Part shown: positions 1-7,888 of the stretch, piece by piece
Layout of the letters: each line of letters starts with the position of its first letter
How positions within the stretch are numbered: the stretch's first letter is position 1
Assembly (NCBI GenBank): GCA_002386405.1
Contig: DGIP01000234.1
Span: 1 to 12,239 of the forward strand
Direction: 5' to 3'
Length of the DNA: 12,239 bases
Source: Stenotrophomonas maltophilia
Lineage (GTDB): Bacteria; Pseudomonadota; Gammaproteobacteria; Xanthomonadales; Xanthomonadaceae
Notes under the pieces: generated by a model
The model's database searches: none
What the model saw: only the letters and a program-made list of their open reading frames with translations
Told to the model about the DNA's origin: nothing
Program-made: the position numbers and the translations under genes

Positions 1-1196
1 CCCTGCCCGGCCGTGTCCGATGCCGCCGCAGCGGCCTTGTAGGCCTCACGGAACGGCACGCCGGCCACGGCCGCTTCCACGGCCACGTCGGTGGCGTACA
101 TGCCCGAGTCGATGGCAACGCGCAGCTTGTCTTCGCGCCATTCCAGGTTGGCCAGCAGCGCCGGCAACAGTTCCAGCGCGGCCAGGCCACGGCCGAAGCC
201 ATGGAAGATGGCGCCCTTGCTGCCCTGCAGGTCGCGGTGGTAGCCGGACGGCAGCGACAGCAGCTGCTCGATCTCGGTACGCGCCGCCGCCACGCTGGCG
301 TGGGTGGCACGCATCAGTTCGATCACGTCCGGGTTGCGCTTGTTGGGCATGATCGAGCTGCCGGTGGTGTACTGCGCCGGCAGCGCGACGAACCCGTATT
401 CGCCGCTGGTGAACAGCGACAGGTCCCACGCCAGGCGGCGAAGGTCCAAGGTGGCCCCGCCCAGCGCTTCCAGTGCCGCCAGCTCGAACTTGCCGCGCGA
501 GAGCTGCGCGTAGATCGGCGAGATCTGCATGCGCGCGAAGCCCAGCGCCTGGGTGGTGTGGGCGCGGTCCAGCGGCAGGTTCACGCCATAGCCGGCCGCG
601 GTGCCCAGCGGGTTGGCATCCACCAGCGCGAAGGTGTCGTGCGCGCGCACGGCATTGTCGATGAACGCTTCGGCCCAGCCGGCCCACCACATGCCCGCCG
701 AGGACACCACGGCGCGCTGGATGTGGGTGTAGCCCGGCACCGGCAGGTCTTTCTCGGCTTCCGCACGGTCCAGGGCGACCTTGGCCACTTCGCGGCTCAG
801 CGCGGACACCTGCAGCAGCTTGTCCTTCAGCCACAGCCGGGTGGCCACCAGGATCTGGTCGTTGCGGCTGCGGCCGGTGTGGATCTTGCGGCCGGCATCG
901 CCCAGGCGTTCGGTGAGGCGCGCTTCGATCGCCGAGTGGCAGTCTTCGAAGCGCTCATCGAGCACGAACGCGCCACTGCGGAAATCGTCGGCCAGCACGT
1001 CCAGCTCGCGCTGCAGGTCGCTGCGCTCGGTGGCGGTGAGGATGCCGATGTTCTCCAGGCCCTGCGCATGCGCCTTGCTGGCCTGCACGTCGTACAGGAA
1101 GAACTCGCGGTCGAGGATGACGTCATCGCCGGCGAGGAAGGTCTGGATTTTCGCATCCACCGCTACGCCGGGCTTCTGCCAGAGAAGGTCTGCCAT
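1..1196 (-). CDS. argH: Argininosuccinate lyase, C-terminal end cut by window edge
   Basis: Cleaves argininosuccinate to arginine and fumarate, the last step of arginine synthesis, as a cytoplasmic homotetramer. The reading frame is open from the ATG at 1196 to the left edge (398 codons), so the C-terminus and stop lie outside. Visible family marks are HTGRSRND at residues 106-113, the catalytic-type His in YTHIQ at residue 158, and the fumarase/lyase signature [11 protein letters not shown] at 279-289, whose serine lies on the mobile catalytic loop. The start is supported by GGAG six bases upstream. It begins 12 bases after the argC stop, so it is probably translated from the same mRNA. Identity is secure; only the missing end is unknown. 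Confidence 0.97.
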   Translation of the reverse strand, partial: MADLLWQKPGVAVDAKIQTFLAGDDVILDREFFLYDVQASKAHAQGLENIGILTATERSDLQRELDVLADDFRSGAFVLDERFEDCHSAIEARLTERLGDAGRKIHTGRSRNDQILVATRLWLKDKLLQVSALSREVAKVALDRAEAEKDLPVPGYTHIQRAVVSSAGMWWAGWAEAFIDNAVRAHDTFALVDANPLGTAAGYGVNLPLDRAHTTQALGFARMQISPIYAQLSRGKFELAALEALGGATLDLRRLAWDLSLFTSGEYGFVALPAQYTTGSSIMPNKRNPDVIELMRATHASVAAARTEIEQLLSLPSGYHRDLQGSKGAIFHGFGRGLAALELLPALLANLEWREDKLRVAIDSGMYATDVAVEAAVAGVPFREAYKAAAAASDTAGQ

Positions 1197-1208
1197 GTGT
1201 TGCTCCAA

Positions 1209-2168
1209 TCAATGCGGAATCGAGGTCAGTTCATCCAGGCCCAGGGCCAGGTTGAGGTTCTGCATGGCCTGGGTGGCCGCGCCCTTGAGCAGGTTGTCCA
1301 GGGTCGCCACGACCACCACGCGTTTGCCGCCCGGGGCCACGTCGAAGCCGCCGATCTGCACGCCATGGCGGCCGGCGATGCGGCTCACCCACGGCGCTTC
1401 GTCGAGGATCTCGATCAGCGGTTCATCGGCGTAGAAGCGGCGGTAGGCGTCCACGATCTGCTCGCGGGCCAGCGGCTGCTGCAGCCACAGGTTCACGGTC
1501 ATGGTGATGCCACGGAAATGCGGGGCCACGTGCGGCATGAACTCCACCGGCACGCGCAGGTGCGCGGTGACTTCGCGCTCGTGCACGTGGTTGGTGAGCG
1601 CGTACGGCATGAGGTTGTCGCGCAGCAGTTCGGGGTTGTTCTTGTCCGACGGGCTGGTGCCGGCACCGGAGTACCCGGACACGCCGAAGCACTGCGGCGG
1701 ACCGGCCAGCTGGTCCAGCAGCGGGCTGATCGCCAGCTGCATGGCCGTGGCGTAGCAGCCCGGGTTGCTGATGTGCTTCTGGCCGGTGTAATCGCCCCGG
1801 GTCAGTTCGGGCAGGCCGTAGTACCAGCTGCCTTCGAAGCGGTGGTCGGCGGAGAGATCCACGATCACGGTGTCCGGGCGCGCGGCATCCAGCGCGGTCA
1901 CGAACGGGGCCGACAGGTTGTTGGGCAGCGCCAGGATCACCGCGTCCACGCCCTTCGCGGCCACGGCGTCGGCATCGAGGCTTTCAAATGCCAGCTCGCC
2001 GGCGATCTCCGGGTAAGTATCGGCCACGCGCTGCCCGGCCAGTTCGCGCGAGGACACGAAGCCCAGCGCCAGCTGCGGGTGCGCGGCGATCAGCTTGACC
2101 AGCTCGGCGCCGGTATGCCCGCGGGCGCCGACGATGCCAACGGTGAAGGTTGTCTTGGAAGTGCTCAT
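1209..2168 (-). CDS. argC: N-acetyl-gamma-glutamyl-phosphate reductase
   Basis: NADPH-dependent reduction of N-acetylglutamyl phosphate to N-acetylglutamate semialdehyde, third step of the acetylated arginine route. The 319-residue product has the nucleotide-binding start [14 protein letters not shown] (about residues 10-23), the active-site Cys138 in SNPGCYATA, and a likely catalytic His213 in [10 protein letters not shown]. An in-frame start 16 codons earlier exists, but it lies well inside the upstream gene. The ATG at 2168 overlaps the upstream stop as ATGA and gives the usual N-terminus, so I chose it. The overlap suggests translational coupling to the GNAT gene. No strong Shine-Dalgarno is visible, which fits coupling. 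Confidence 0.96.
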   Translation of the reverse strand: MSTSKTTFTVGIVGARGHTGAELVKLIAAHPQLALGFVSSRELAGQRVADTYPEIAGELAFESLDADAVAAKGVDAVILALPNNLSAPFVTALDAARPDTVIVDLSADHRFEGSWYYGLPELTRGDYTGQKHISNPGCYATAMQLAISPLLDQLAGPPQCFGVSGYSGAGTSPSDKNNPELLRDNLMPYALTNHVHEREVTAHLRVPVEFMPHVAPHFRGITMTVNLWLQQPLAREQIVDAYRRFYADEPLIEILDEAPWVSRIAGRHGVQIGGFDVAPGGKRVVVVATLDNLLKGAATQAMQNLNLALGLDELTSIPH

Positions 2169-2764
2169 GCGTGTGCGTCCAGGCGGTCCTGCAGGCTGCG
2201 CTTCACGTCCTGCCATTCCGAATCGATGATGGAGAAGACAACCGTGTCGCGCGGGCTGCCGTCGGGGTGGCGCTTGTGGTTGCGCAGCACGCCTTCCTGG
2301 GTGGCCCCGAGGCGGGCGATCGCCGCGCGCGAGGCGGCGTTGTGCGCGCTGGTTTCAAACGCCACGCTGATGCACTCCAAACGCTCGAAGGCGTGGGTGA
2401 GCAGCATCAGCTTGGCTTCGGTGTTCACCCCGGTGCGCTGCGCATGCGGGCCGTACCAGGTGTAGCCGATGCTCAGGCGCGGCACGTCTTCTTCCAGTGC
2501 GTAGTAGCGGGTGCTGCCGACCACGTTGCCGTCGGCATCCAGCACCGCGAACGGCAGCACCTTGCCGGCGGCCTGGTCCTGCAGCGCGGCCTGCACGTAG
2601 GCGGTCATGGTCTTGGCGCTGGGCACGTGCGCGTACCACAGGTCGGCCAGCGCACCGTCGCCCAGCGCGCCGCGCAGGCCGTCGATATGCGCCATCTGCA
2701 GCGGTTCCAGCCGTGCATGCCGGCCGTCCAGCGTGGGGACCTTGGTCCAGTCGGCATGATTCAT
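2165..2764 (-). CDS. GNAT-family N-acetyltransferase of RimL type inside the arginine operon
   Basis: A 199-residue single-domain GNAT acetyltransferase resembling the RimJ/RimL (Acetyltransf_3) group, which acetylates protein N-termini or small amines. The acetyl-CoA loop is QRTGVN at 109-114, and the typical C-terminal helix follows as [12 protein letters not shown] at 142-153. The reading frame continues upstream into the kinase gene. The ATG at 2764 is preferred because it lies 5 bases after the upstream stop with GGAGG 10 bases before it. It sits between argB/A and argC and overlaps argC by 4 bases, so it is co-expressed with arginine enzymes. The fused NAGS domain already supplies acetylglutamate synthase, so its substrate is not evident. 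Family call is firm; function is open. Confidence 0.85.
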   Translation of the reverse strand: MNHADWTKVPTLDGRHARLEPLQMAHIDGLRGALGDGALADLWYAHVPSAKTMTAYVQAALQDQAAGKVLPFAVLDADGNVVGSTRYYALEEDVPRLSIGYTWYGPHAQRTGVNTEAKLMLLTHAFERLECISVAFETSAHNAASRAAIARLGATQEGVLRNHKRHPDGSPRDTVVFSIIDSEWQDVKRSLQDRLDAHA

Positions 2765-2769
2765 CGGGG

Positions 2770-4098
2770 TCAGCCCTCCAGGCTCGGGGTGCGCGTGGCG
2801 CAATGGTCCACGTAGGTGCGGATGCGGTCGAAGCCATCGGCACCGAACCAGAACACCTTCCAGTGGTCCTGCTTGTAGCAGCCATCGGATTCGGCGTAGT
2901 AGAAATGATTGATCGGGTTGCCGTGGCGCGAGCGCCAGAACAGCTGCGGGGTTTCGTCCAGCATCACGTTCCACACCGCACGGCCCAGGCCTTCGCCCTG
3001 CGCGTCATCGAGCACGGCGAACTTGTCCAGGTACACGCCTTCGGCTTCGTCGGTGAGGATCACCGCCGCGCGGTAGTTTTCGCTGACGTAGGCGCGCAGC
3101 AGGCGGGTCTTGTCGAAGTAGTCCGGCACCAGGGTGCGGCCGAAGCTGGATTCGATCAGGCCCTTCAGGCGCGGCAGGTCCAGTTCGCTCCAGGCGGTGG
3201 CGCGCAGCACCTTTTCGCCCTTGCGCACCAGCGTGCCCGAGCCCTTGTGGGTGAACAGTTCCTTGGCCAGGTCGGCCGGCCGGGTGATCGACACCGACGA
3301 CTCCAGCGGCAACCGGTCCAGCAGGTCCTTGATCTGTTCGATCTTGACCCGCATGCCGCCGTGGATCCACGGCTGCTGCATGAGCTGGTCGTATTCGGTG
3401 GACAGGTTGATCGAGTCGATCACCGTGCCCTCTTCGTCGAGCAGGCCGCCGGTGCCGGTGAGGAAGATGATCTTGTACGGCTGCAGTTCCTGCACCAGTT
3501 CGTTGGCGGCGAAATCGGCGTTGACGTTGAGGATCTGGCCGCAGCGGGTTTCGCCCAGGCTGGTGATCACCGGGATGGAGCCGGCGCGCAGGCTGGCTTC
3601 GATCGGGGCCAGGTTGACCTTCTTCACTTCGCCGACCAGGCCGTAGGTGTCCTGGTCCAGGTATTCGGCTTCGAACACGCCCCCGGTGATGGAGGTGGCA
3701 CGCGCACCGTTCTGCTGCAGCGCTTCCACCAGCTGCAGGTTGGATGCCTGGAATACCCGGCGCACGATGGCCAGGCCTTCGGGCGAGGTCACGCGCAGGC
3801 CGTTGACGGTCTGCTTGACGATGCCGGCGGCCGACAGTTCCGCGTCCAGCTGCGGGCCGGCGCCGTGCAGCACGATCGGGGTGAGCCCGACTTCCTGCAG
3901 GAACGACAGCGAGGAGGTCAGCGCGTCGAGGTCATCGCGCAGCACGGCGCCGCCGACCTTGACCACGGCGAAGCGCTTGGCATCCACCTGCGAAAAGCGC
4001 TTGAGGTACTGGCTGATCTCCTTCGCGCTGGCCATGCTGGAAAGCAGGCGCACGATGGTCTGGCGGGTCTGGCGGTGGGGCTGGAGGGAAGAAGGCAT
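2770..4098 (-). CDS. argB: Bifunctional N-acetylglutamate kinase/synthase (NAGS-K fusion)
   Basis: Catalyses both the acetylation of glutamate and the phosphorylation of N-acetylglutamate, the first two arginine steps. From the chosen ATG the protein has 442 residues. The N-terminal amino-acid kinase domain (about 25-290) shows KVGG 47-50, HGAGPQ 78-83, NVNAD 191-195 and a GGMRVK motif 247-252. The C-terminal GNAT-type synthase domain (about 295-442) shows the acetyl-CoA loop QGEGLGRA at 367-374. This layout resembles vertebrate NAGS and the known Xanthomonas NAGS-K, not E. coli ArgA or ArgB. The start is uncertain: no Shine-Dalgarno precedes 4098; an ATG at 4167, 4 bases after the argE' stop, would add 23 residues of low-complexity sequence; Met22 is a third option. 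Confidence 0.93.
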   Translation of the reverse strand: MPSSLQPHRQTRQTIVRLLSSMASAKEISQYLKRFSQVDAKRFAVVKVGGAVLRDDLDALTSSLSFLQEVGLTPIVLHGAGPQLDAELSAAGIVKQTVNGLRVTSPEGLAIVRRVFQASNLQLVEALQQNGARATSITGGVFEAEYLDQDTYGLVGEVKKVNLAPIEASLRAGSIPVITSLGETRCGQILNVNADFAANELVQELQPYKIIFLTGTGGLLDEEGTVIDSINLSTEYDQLMQQPWIHGGMRVKIEQIKDLLDRLPLESSVSITRPADLAKELFTHKGSGTLVRKGEKVLRATAWSELDLPRLKGLIESSFGRTLVPDYFDKTRLLRAYVSENYRAAVILTDEAEGVYLDKFAVLDDAQGEGLGRAVWNVMLDETPQLFWRSRHGNPINHFYYAESDGCYKQDHWKVFWFGADGFDRIRTYVDHCATRTPSLEG

Positions 4099-4171
4099 TT
4101 CAGTATCGTCACGGGCGGCCGAAGCCGCGGTGGGAGATCCGTCAGTGGTGGGACACGACGGCGTCATTCGG

Positions 4172-5260
4172 TCAGGCGCCGGCGCTGATGATGCGGTGCA
4201 CGGCATCGGTGTAACGCTGCAGCTGCTCCAGCGTCACGAACTCGTCGGCGGTGTGGGCCTGGGCGATGTCGCCCGGGCCGTACACCAGGGTGGTGTAGCC
4301 ACCGGCGGAGAACAGCGAGGCTTCGGTCCAGAAGTCCACGGCATTGCCGATCGGCAGGTCCAGCGCATCGGCCACGTCACGCGCGGCCAGGCGGCGGTTT
4401 TCCGCTTCGGCAATGTCGCCGGCCGGCAGGCTGGGTCCGCGGAAGGTTTCGGTGAACAGCGCCGCGTCCGGTTCGGCGAAGCCGGCAAAGGTGGCCAGCA
4501 GCGCGTCGATATCCATCGACGGCAGCGGGCGGAAACCGAAGCGCAGTTCGGCGGCCGGGGCGATCATGTTGGCCTTGATGCCGCCTTCCACGCGCCCGAT
4601 GTTGAAGCGCAACCCGGTCAGCCCGCCGAAGCGGGCATGCGCAAGCGAGTCCACATGGTCCAGCGCGCGGTTGCCCCAGCGCATGGCCTGGTGCAATGCG
4701 CTGGCGGCCGCATCCTGCTTGCCCGACGCATGCCCTGCCCGGCCGGCGAAGTGCATCAGCACCGAACTGATGCCACGGTGCGCCAGCACCGCTTCGCTCA
4801 TGGTCGGTTCGGCCACCAGCACCGCTTCATACGGAATGCCACGGGCCAGGAACGCGGCGATGCAGCGCGGATCGTTCGCCTCTTCATCGCTGGAGAACAG
4901 GAACGCGGCATCGCCGTTGCTGGCGTTGGCCGCAGCCACCAGCGCGGCGGCCGCACCCTTGATGTCGCACACGCCGAGCCCGATCACCCGGTCATCGGTG
5001 CGCCGCATCGCATGCGGGTCGGCGCTCCAGTGCGGGGAATCGGGTACGGTGTCCAGGTGCACGTTGAACAGATAGCGCGGCGTACCACGCACCGCATACA
5101 GGCTGACCGCGCCATCGCCATGGTCGATCACCTCCACGTTGAACCCGGGCAGGTTCGCGCGCAGGTAATCGAAGATGCCACCGGTGGTGATCGCACGCGG
5201 CGGGTTGCGGGTGTCAAAGGACACCAGCGCCTGCAGGTGGTTGAGCGTCTGTTCCAACAT
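4172..5260 (-). CDS. argE': N-acetylcitrulline deacetylase (ArgE-type M20 peptidase)
   Basis: Zinc/cobalt-dependent deacetylase of the M20 family. In Xanthomonads this clade removes acetate from N-acetylcitrulline to give citrulline for ArgG. The 362-residue protein shows the metal ligands His68 and Asp70 (NVHLDTVP), Asp99 (GVCDIKGA), the catalytic pair Glu126-Glu127 (SSDEEAND), Glu151 (VAEPT) and a C-terminal ligand His336 (AQAHTADE). The lid/dimerisation domain spans about 165-275. The ATG at 5260 has AAGGA 10 bases upstream. An upstream in-frame TTG (5278) overlaps that ribosome site and is rejected. The substrate is inferred from the neighbouring N-acetylornithine carbamoyltransferase; N-acetylornithine deacetylation is the alternative. 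Confidence 0.9.
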   Translation of the reverse strand: MLEQTLNHLQALVSFDTRNPPRAITTGGIFDYLRANLPGFNVEVIDHGDGAVSLYAVRGTPRYLFNVHLDTVPDSPHWSADPHAMRRTDDRVIGLGVCDIKGAAAALVAAANASNGDAAFLFSSDEEANDPRCIAAFLARGIPYEAVLVAEPTMSEAVLAHRGISSVLMHFAGRAGHASGKQDAAASALHQAMRWGNRALDHVDSLAHARFGGLTGLRFNIGRVEGGIKANMIAPAAELRFGFRPLPSMDIDALLATFAGFAEPDAALFTETFRGPSLPAGDIAEAENRRLAARDVADALDLPIGNAVDFWTEASLFSAGGYTTLVYGPGDIAQAHTADEFVTLEQLQRYTDAVHRIISAGA

Positions 5261-5270
5261 GTTTCCGAAG

Positions 5271-5275
5271 TCCTT
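5271..5275 (-). promoter_or_regulatory. Ribosome binding site of argE'
   Basis: AAGGA on the minus strand, 10 bases before the ATG at 5260. It decides against the longer reading from the TTG at 5278, which would place the site inside the coding sequence. Confidence 0.6.
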
Positions 5276-5289
5276 CAAAACGCGGTGGC

Positions 5290-5312
5290 GTAGTGCCGGG
5301 CCCTGCCCGGCA
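5290..5312 (+). repeat. SMAG-like REP stem-loop between argG and argE'
   Basis: GTAG at 5290-5293 is followed by the perfect inverted repeat TGCCGGGC / GCCCGGCA (5294-5301 and 5305-5312) around a 3-base loop. GTAG at one end of a GC-rich stem is the hallmark of the Stenotrophomonas SMAG family. It sits in the 67-base gap between argG stop and argE' start, so it would be present in the polycistronic mRNA. There is no T tract on either side, so termination is unlikely; mRNA stabilisation or endonuclease blocking is plausible. Confidence 0.8.
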
Positions 5313-5327
5313 ACCAGGCGGTACTGA

Positions 5328-6521
5328 TCAGCGATTGACCTGAGCGTACAAAGTGGAACTCATCCCAAACAGCTTGATGAAGCCCTCAGCCTCTTCCACG
5401 CCCCAATCAGCCGACTGCGCATAGGTCGCGCCCTTGGTGTTGAGCAGGTGCGGCGACTTCACCGCCACCGCATCCACGCGGCCGCCACGGGTTTCCAGCA
5501 CGACTTCGCCGTTGACCTTGGCCTGCGAGGACTTCAGGAACGCTTCGATGTCGCTCTTGAGCGGGTCGTGGTAGAAGCCTTCGTACACCAGCTCCACCCA
5601 CTTGCGCGCCACGTCCGGCTTGAAGCGGTTCTGCTGCTTGGTCAGCACCGCATCTTCCAGCGCGCGGTGCGCGGCCAGCAGCGACACCAGGCCCGGGGCT
5701 TCGAACACGATGCGGCCCTTCAGGCCGATCACGGTGTCGCCGGTGTACACGCCACGGCCCACGCCGTACGGCGCGAACAGCTTGTTGAGCTGGGCCAGGA
5801 TCTGCTCGCCCGGCAGCGCCTTGCCGTTGAGTTCAACCGCTTCGCCTTCGACGAACTTCAGGGTCACGTTCAGCGCGGCTTCCGGCCATTCGCTGCGCGG
5901 TGCGCACCAGCCGCGGGCGCCTTCGCCCGGGGCTTCCCAACGGTCGATCTCGCCGCCGGACATGGTCAGGCCGAGCAGGTTCTCGTTGATGGTGTAGGCC
6001 TGCTGCTTGGCGCGCACGCCGAAGCCGCGCTCTTCCAGGTACTTCTGCTCGTAGGCGCGGGTCTGGGTGTGTTCCTTCTGGATTTCACGGATCGGCGCGA
6101 CGATCTGGTAGTCGCCCAGTGCCTTCACGGCCAGGTCGAAGCGGACCTGGTCGTTGCCCATGCCGGTGCAGCCGTGGGCAATGATGTTGGTGCCCAGCTC
6201 GGCGGCGCGCTTGAGCGCGGCATCGACGATCAGGTAACGGTCCGACACCAGCAGCGGGTACTGGCCCTGGTAGCCTTCGCCGGCCCACACGAACGGCTTG
6301 ACGAAACCACTCCAGATGGCCGGGCCACCGTCGACGGTGACGTGGCTGGTCACGCCCAGTTCGGCGGCGCGCTTTTCGATGAAATCACGCTCTTCGTCAT
6401 CCACGCCGCCGGTGTCGGCGAACACGGTGTGCACGTTGTAGCCGCGCTCCTGCAGGTAGGGCACGCAGAAGCTGGTGTCGAGTCCGCCGGAGAAGGCCAG
6501 GACGATGTCTTTCTTGCTCAT
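5328..6521 (-). CDS. argG: Argininosuccinate synthase
   Basis: Joins citrulline and aspartate with ATP to argininosuccinate. The 397-residue protein has the PP-loop AFSGGLDTS at 9-17, the citrulline/aspartate-binding stretch [13 protein letters not shown] at 116-128, and [12 protein letters not shown] at 266-277. The length is near 400 residues, clearly shorter than the roughly 447-residue E. coli type. The ATG at 6521 gives the normal N-terminus; the upstream sequence holds only a weak GGA. It starts 52 bases after the argF' stop and is followed by a SMAG-like repeat before argE'. No oddities are seen in the coding sequence. Confidence 0.97.
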   Translation of the reverse strand: MSKKDIVLAFSGGLDTSFCVPYLQERGYNVHTVFADTGGVDDEERDFIEKRAAELGVTSHVTVDGGPAIWSGFVKPFVWAGEGYQGQYPLLVSDRYLIVDAALKRAAELGTNIIAHGCTGMGNDQVRFDLAVKALGDYQIVAPIREIQKEHTQTRAYEQKYLEERGFGVRAKQQAYTINENLLGLTMSGGEIDRWEAPGEGARGWCAPRSEWPEAALNVTLKFVEGEAVELNGKALPGEQILAQLNKLFAPYGVGRGVYTGDTVIGLKGRIVFEAPGLVSLLAAHRALEDAVLTKQQNRFKPDVARKWVELVYEGFYHDPLKSDIEAFLKSSQAKVNGEVVLETRGGRVDAVAVKSPHLLNTKGATYAQSADWGVEEAEGFIKLFGMSSTLYAQVNR

Positions 6522-6573
6522 GGGGTCGGGTCCGAAGTGGGGGTGATATGAAAAATGGGGGGAATACGCGCGA

Positions 6574-7584
6574 TTACCGGCCGGCCAACGCCGACATGAT
6601 GGCCTTCTGCACGTGCAGGCGGTTTTCGGCTTCGTTGATGGCGATGCACTGCGCCGAATCCATCACGCCGTCGGTGGCCTTGACGTTGCGGCGCAGCGGC
6701 AGGCAGTGGCTGAACACACCGTTGTTGGTCATGGCCATCTTGGCTTCGTCGACGATGAAGTGCTTGTACTGGTCGCGGATGGGCTTTTCCGGTTCCCAGT
6801 TGCCGAAGAACGGCAGCGCGCCCCAGCTCTTGGCGTACACCACGTCGGCGCCGCTGTAGGCGCTGGCGATGTCGTGGCTGATCTTCAGCGAACCGCCGTT
6901 CTCGGCCACGTTATTCTCGGCCCAGCCCATGTAGCGGTCATCGAGGATGTAATCGGCGGTCGGGCACAGCAGGGTCACGTCCATGCCCATGCGGGTGGCG
7001 ATGGTCAGGGCCGAGTTGGCCACGGCGGTGTTGAGCGGCTTGGGGTGGTAGGTCCAGGTCAGCACGTACTTCTTGCCGCGCAGGTCCTGGGTGCCGAAAT
7101 GTTCCTGCAGCGCCATCACGTGGGCCAGTTCCTGGCACGGGTGGGTGATGGTTTCCATGTTGATCACCGGCACCGGCGAGTACTTGGCGAACGCCTTGAG
7201 CACGATGTCCTCACGGTCCTGCGCCCAGTCGATGAACTTCGGGAAGGCTCGCACGCCGATCAGGTCGACGTAGCGCCCCAGCACCTTGGCCACTTCGGCG
7301 ATGTGCTCTTCGGTGTCGCCATCCATCACGGTGCCGAGGTTGAACTCGATCGGCCATGCATCCTTGCCCGGCTGCAGCACGATCGCGTGCCCACCCAGCT
7401 GGAAGGCACCCAGCTCGAAGCTGGTGCGGGTGCGCATGGACGGGTTGAAGAACACCAGGGCAATCGACTTGCCCTTGAGCTCGTCGCCCAGCTTGTTGCG
7501 CTTGAACAGCGCGGCCTGGGTCAGCAGGGCATCCAGCTCGGTACGGCTCCAGTCCTGGGTGTTCAGGAAGTGCTTCAGGGACAT
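6574..7584 (-). CDS. argF': N-acetyl-L-ornithine carbamoyltransferase
   Basis: Carbamoylates N-acetylornithine to N-acetylcitrulline, replacing the ornithine carbamoyltransferase of most bacteria. The 336-residue protein has the carbamoyl-phosphate loop SMRTRT at 49-54, HPCQE at 148-152 and HCLPLRR at 293-299. Glu92, the residue reported in the Xanthomonas enzyme to select acetyl- over succinyl-ornithine, is present, as is Lys302, reported there as carboxylated. The long near-identity to the Xanthomonas enzyme, as I remember that sequence, makes the call strong. AAGGA lies 7 bases before the ATG at 7584; an in-frame TTG 9 codons upstream is rejected for lacking a site. It is the first structural gene of the operon and lies downstream of the leader attenuator. 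Confidence 0.97.
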   Translation of the reverse strand: MSLKHFLNTQDWSRTELDALLTQAALFKRNKLGDELKGKSIALVFFNPSMRTRTSFELGAFQLGGHAIVLQPGKDAWPIEFNLGTVMDGDTEEHIAEVAKVLGRYVDLIGVRAFPKFIDWAQDREDIVLKAFAKYSPVPVINMETITHPCQELAHVMALQEHFGTQDLRGKKYVLTWTYHPKPLNTAVANSALTIATRMGMDVTLLCPTADYILDDRYMGWAENNVAENGGSLKISHDIASAYSGADVVYAKSWGALPFFGNWEPEKPIRDQYKHFIVDEAKMAMTNNGVFSHCLPLRRNVKATDGVMDSAQCIAINEAENRLHVQKAIMSALAGR

Positions 7585-7591
7585 CGATCGA

Positions 7592-7596
7592 TCCTT
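7592..7596 (-). promoter_or_regulatory. Ribosome binding site of argF'
   Basis: AAGGA on the minus strand with a 7-base spacer to the ATG at 7584. It fixes the argF' start and lies 58 bases beyond the end of the attenuator T tract, so it is not part of the terminator hairpin. Confidence 0.75.
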
Positions 7597-7654
7597 TGAG
7601 GCGGGTTTCAATGGAAGAAAGGGTACAAATGCAACTTTTCAAATCGTAGAAACG

Positions 7655-7682
7655 AAAAAACCCAGCGCGGGGGCTGGGTTTT
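7655..7682 (-). terminator. Rho-independent terminator of the arg leader (attenuator, segments 3:4)
   Basis: On the minus strand ACCCAGC (7679-7673) pairs with GCTGGGT (7666-7660) across a 6-base loop, and the pairing extends by A-T pairs at the base. A run of T follows directly (7659-7655). It stands between the leader ORF stop and argF', so transcripts ending here would not express the operon. The same hairpin has four T on the plus strand, so weak bidirectional action is possible, but no plus-strand gene points at it. Confidence 0.85.
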
Positions 7683-7734
7683 CCGAACAGACAGCACGAA
7701 GCTCCGGTTACCCAGCGAAAATGTGGGGTTCCGG
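7673..7734 (-). promoter_or_regulatory. Alternative hairpins 1:2 and 2:3 (antiterminator) of the arg attenuator
   Basis: Segment 1 is CCGGAACCC (7734-7726), directly after the Arg codons of the leader. Segment 2 is GCTGGGT AA CCGGA (7716-7703) and includes the leader stop codon. Segment 3 is TTCGG AAA ACCCAGC (7687-7673), the 5' arm of the terminator. 1:2 pairs CCGG with CCGG and ACCC with GGGT. 2:3 pairs GCTGGGT with ACCCAGC plus CCGGA with TTCGG (one G-U), a 12-pair stem with a small internal loop. 2:3 excludes both 1:2 and the terminator 3:4. A ribosome waiting at Arg24/Arg25 would cover segment 1 and leave segment 2 free. Confidence 0.8.
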
Positions 7735-7809
7735 TCGGCGGGCACGCGACGTCATGCCCGTAGCCATACGGGCGGCGCTGGTGTCGTGCTGGAAGTCGGT
7801 GAGTTTCAT
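7708..7809 (-). CDS. Putative arginine operon leader peptide, 33 residues
   Basis: ATG at 7809 to TAA at 7710-7708. The peptide has four Arg: Arg14, Arg22, Arg24 and Arg25. The last three form TSRARRPEP (codons CGT, CGC, CGA), and CGA is normally a rarely used codon in such GC-rich genomes. The stop codon lies inside antiterminator segment 2, and the terminator follows 25 bases later. This placement, with regulatory codons about 8 codons before the stop, matches leader peptides of trp, his and ilv attenuators. No clear Shine-Dalgarno is visible (GGGCGG is the nearest purine-rich run). It has no signal peptide or domain, and I infer that its role is cis-regulatory. Thr (4 residues) is the other enriched amino acid but is not clustered at the control site. 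Confidence 0.75.
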   Translation of the reverse strand: MKLTDFQHDTSAARMATGMTSRARRPEPHIFAG

Positions 7810-7818
7810 GGCCGCCCA

Positions 7819-7846
7819 TCTTTACATGTGAGGGGGCACGGCGCAA
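7819..7846 (-). promoter_or_regulatory. Candidate promoter of the arg leader/operon
   Basis: On the minus strand TTGCGC (7846-7841) and TAAAGA (7824-7819) are separated by 16 bases. This is the only AT-rich hexamer at a plausible place between the upstream gene and the leader ORF. A start point 6-7 bases on would fall near 7812, leaving a 5' UTR of only a few bases before the leader ATG. The match to consensus is modest. No operator for ArgR could be recognised. Confidence 0.4.
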
Positions 7847-7858
7847 GGCCCGGAAACG

Positions 7859-7883
7859 GTAGGTATCGACCGTTGGTCGATAC
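7859..7883 (+). repeat. SMAG-like REP stem-loop upstream of the arg operon
   Basis: GTAG (7859-7862), then the perfect inverted repeat GTATCGACC / GGTCGATAC (7863-7871, 7875-7883) with loop GTT. It lies just past the stop of the secreted protein gene (minus strand), so it is in that gene's 3' UTR and upstream of the arg promoter. It may protect or end the upstream transcript, although no T tract follows. Confidence 0.85.
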
Positions 7884-7888
7884 GCGAA

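Noticed and set aside
201..2465. A 754-codon plus-strand reading frame opposite argH and argC
   Set aside because: It is antisense to genes with clear catalytic motifs, is low-complexity in composition and has no recognisable domain. Such frames are common in GC-rich DNA.
5258..5278. TTG start for argE' giving 6 extra residues
   Set aside because: It overlaps the AAGGA site of the ATG at 5260 and lacks its own site.
2497..7599. Long plus-strand reading frames opposite argB/A, argE', argG and argF'
   Set aside because: All mirror real genes on the minus strand and are rich in His, Gln, Val and Arg, as expected for antisense of biased codons.
7582..7611. TTG start for argF' giving 9 extra residues
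   Set aside because: The AAGGA site 7 bases before the ATG at 7584 and the known N-terminus of the Xanthomonas enzyme favour the ATG.
7585..7888. A metabolite riboswitch ahead of argF'
   Set aside because: No known aptamer core was recognised. The small ORF with Arg codons plus alternative stems explains the terminator better.
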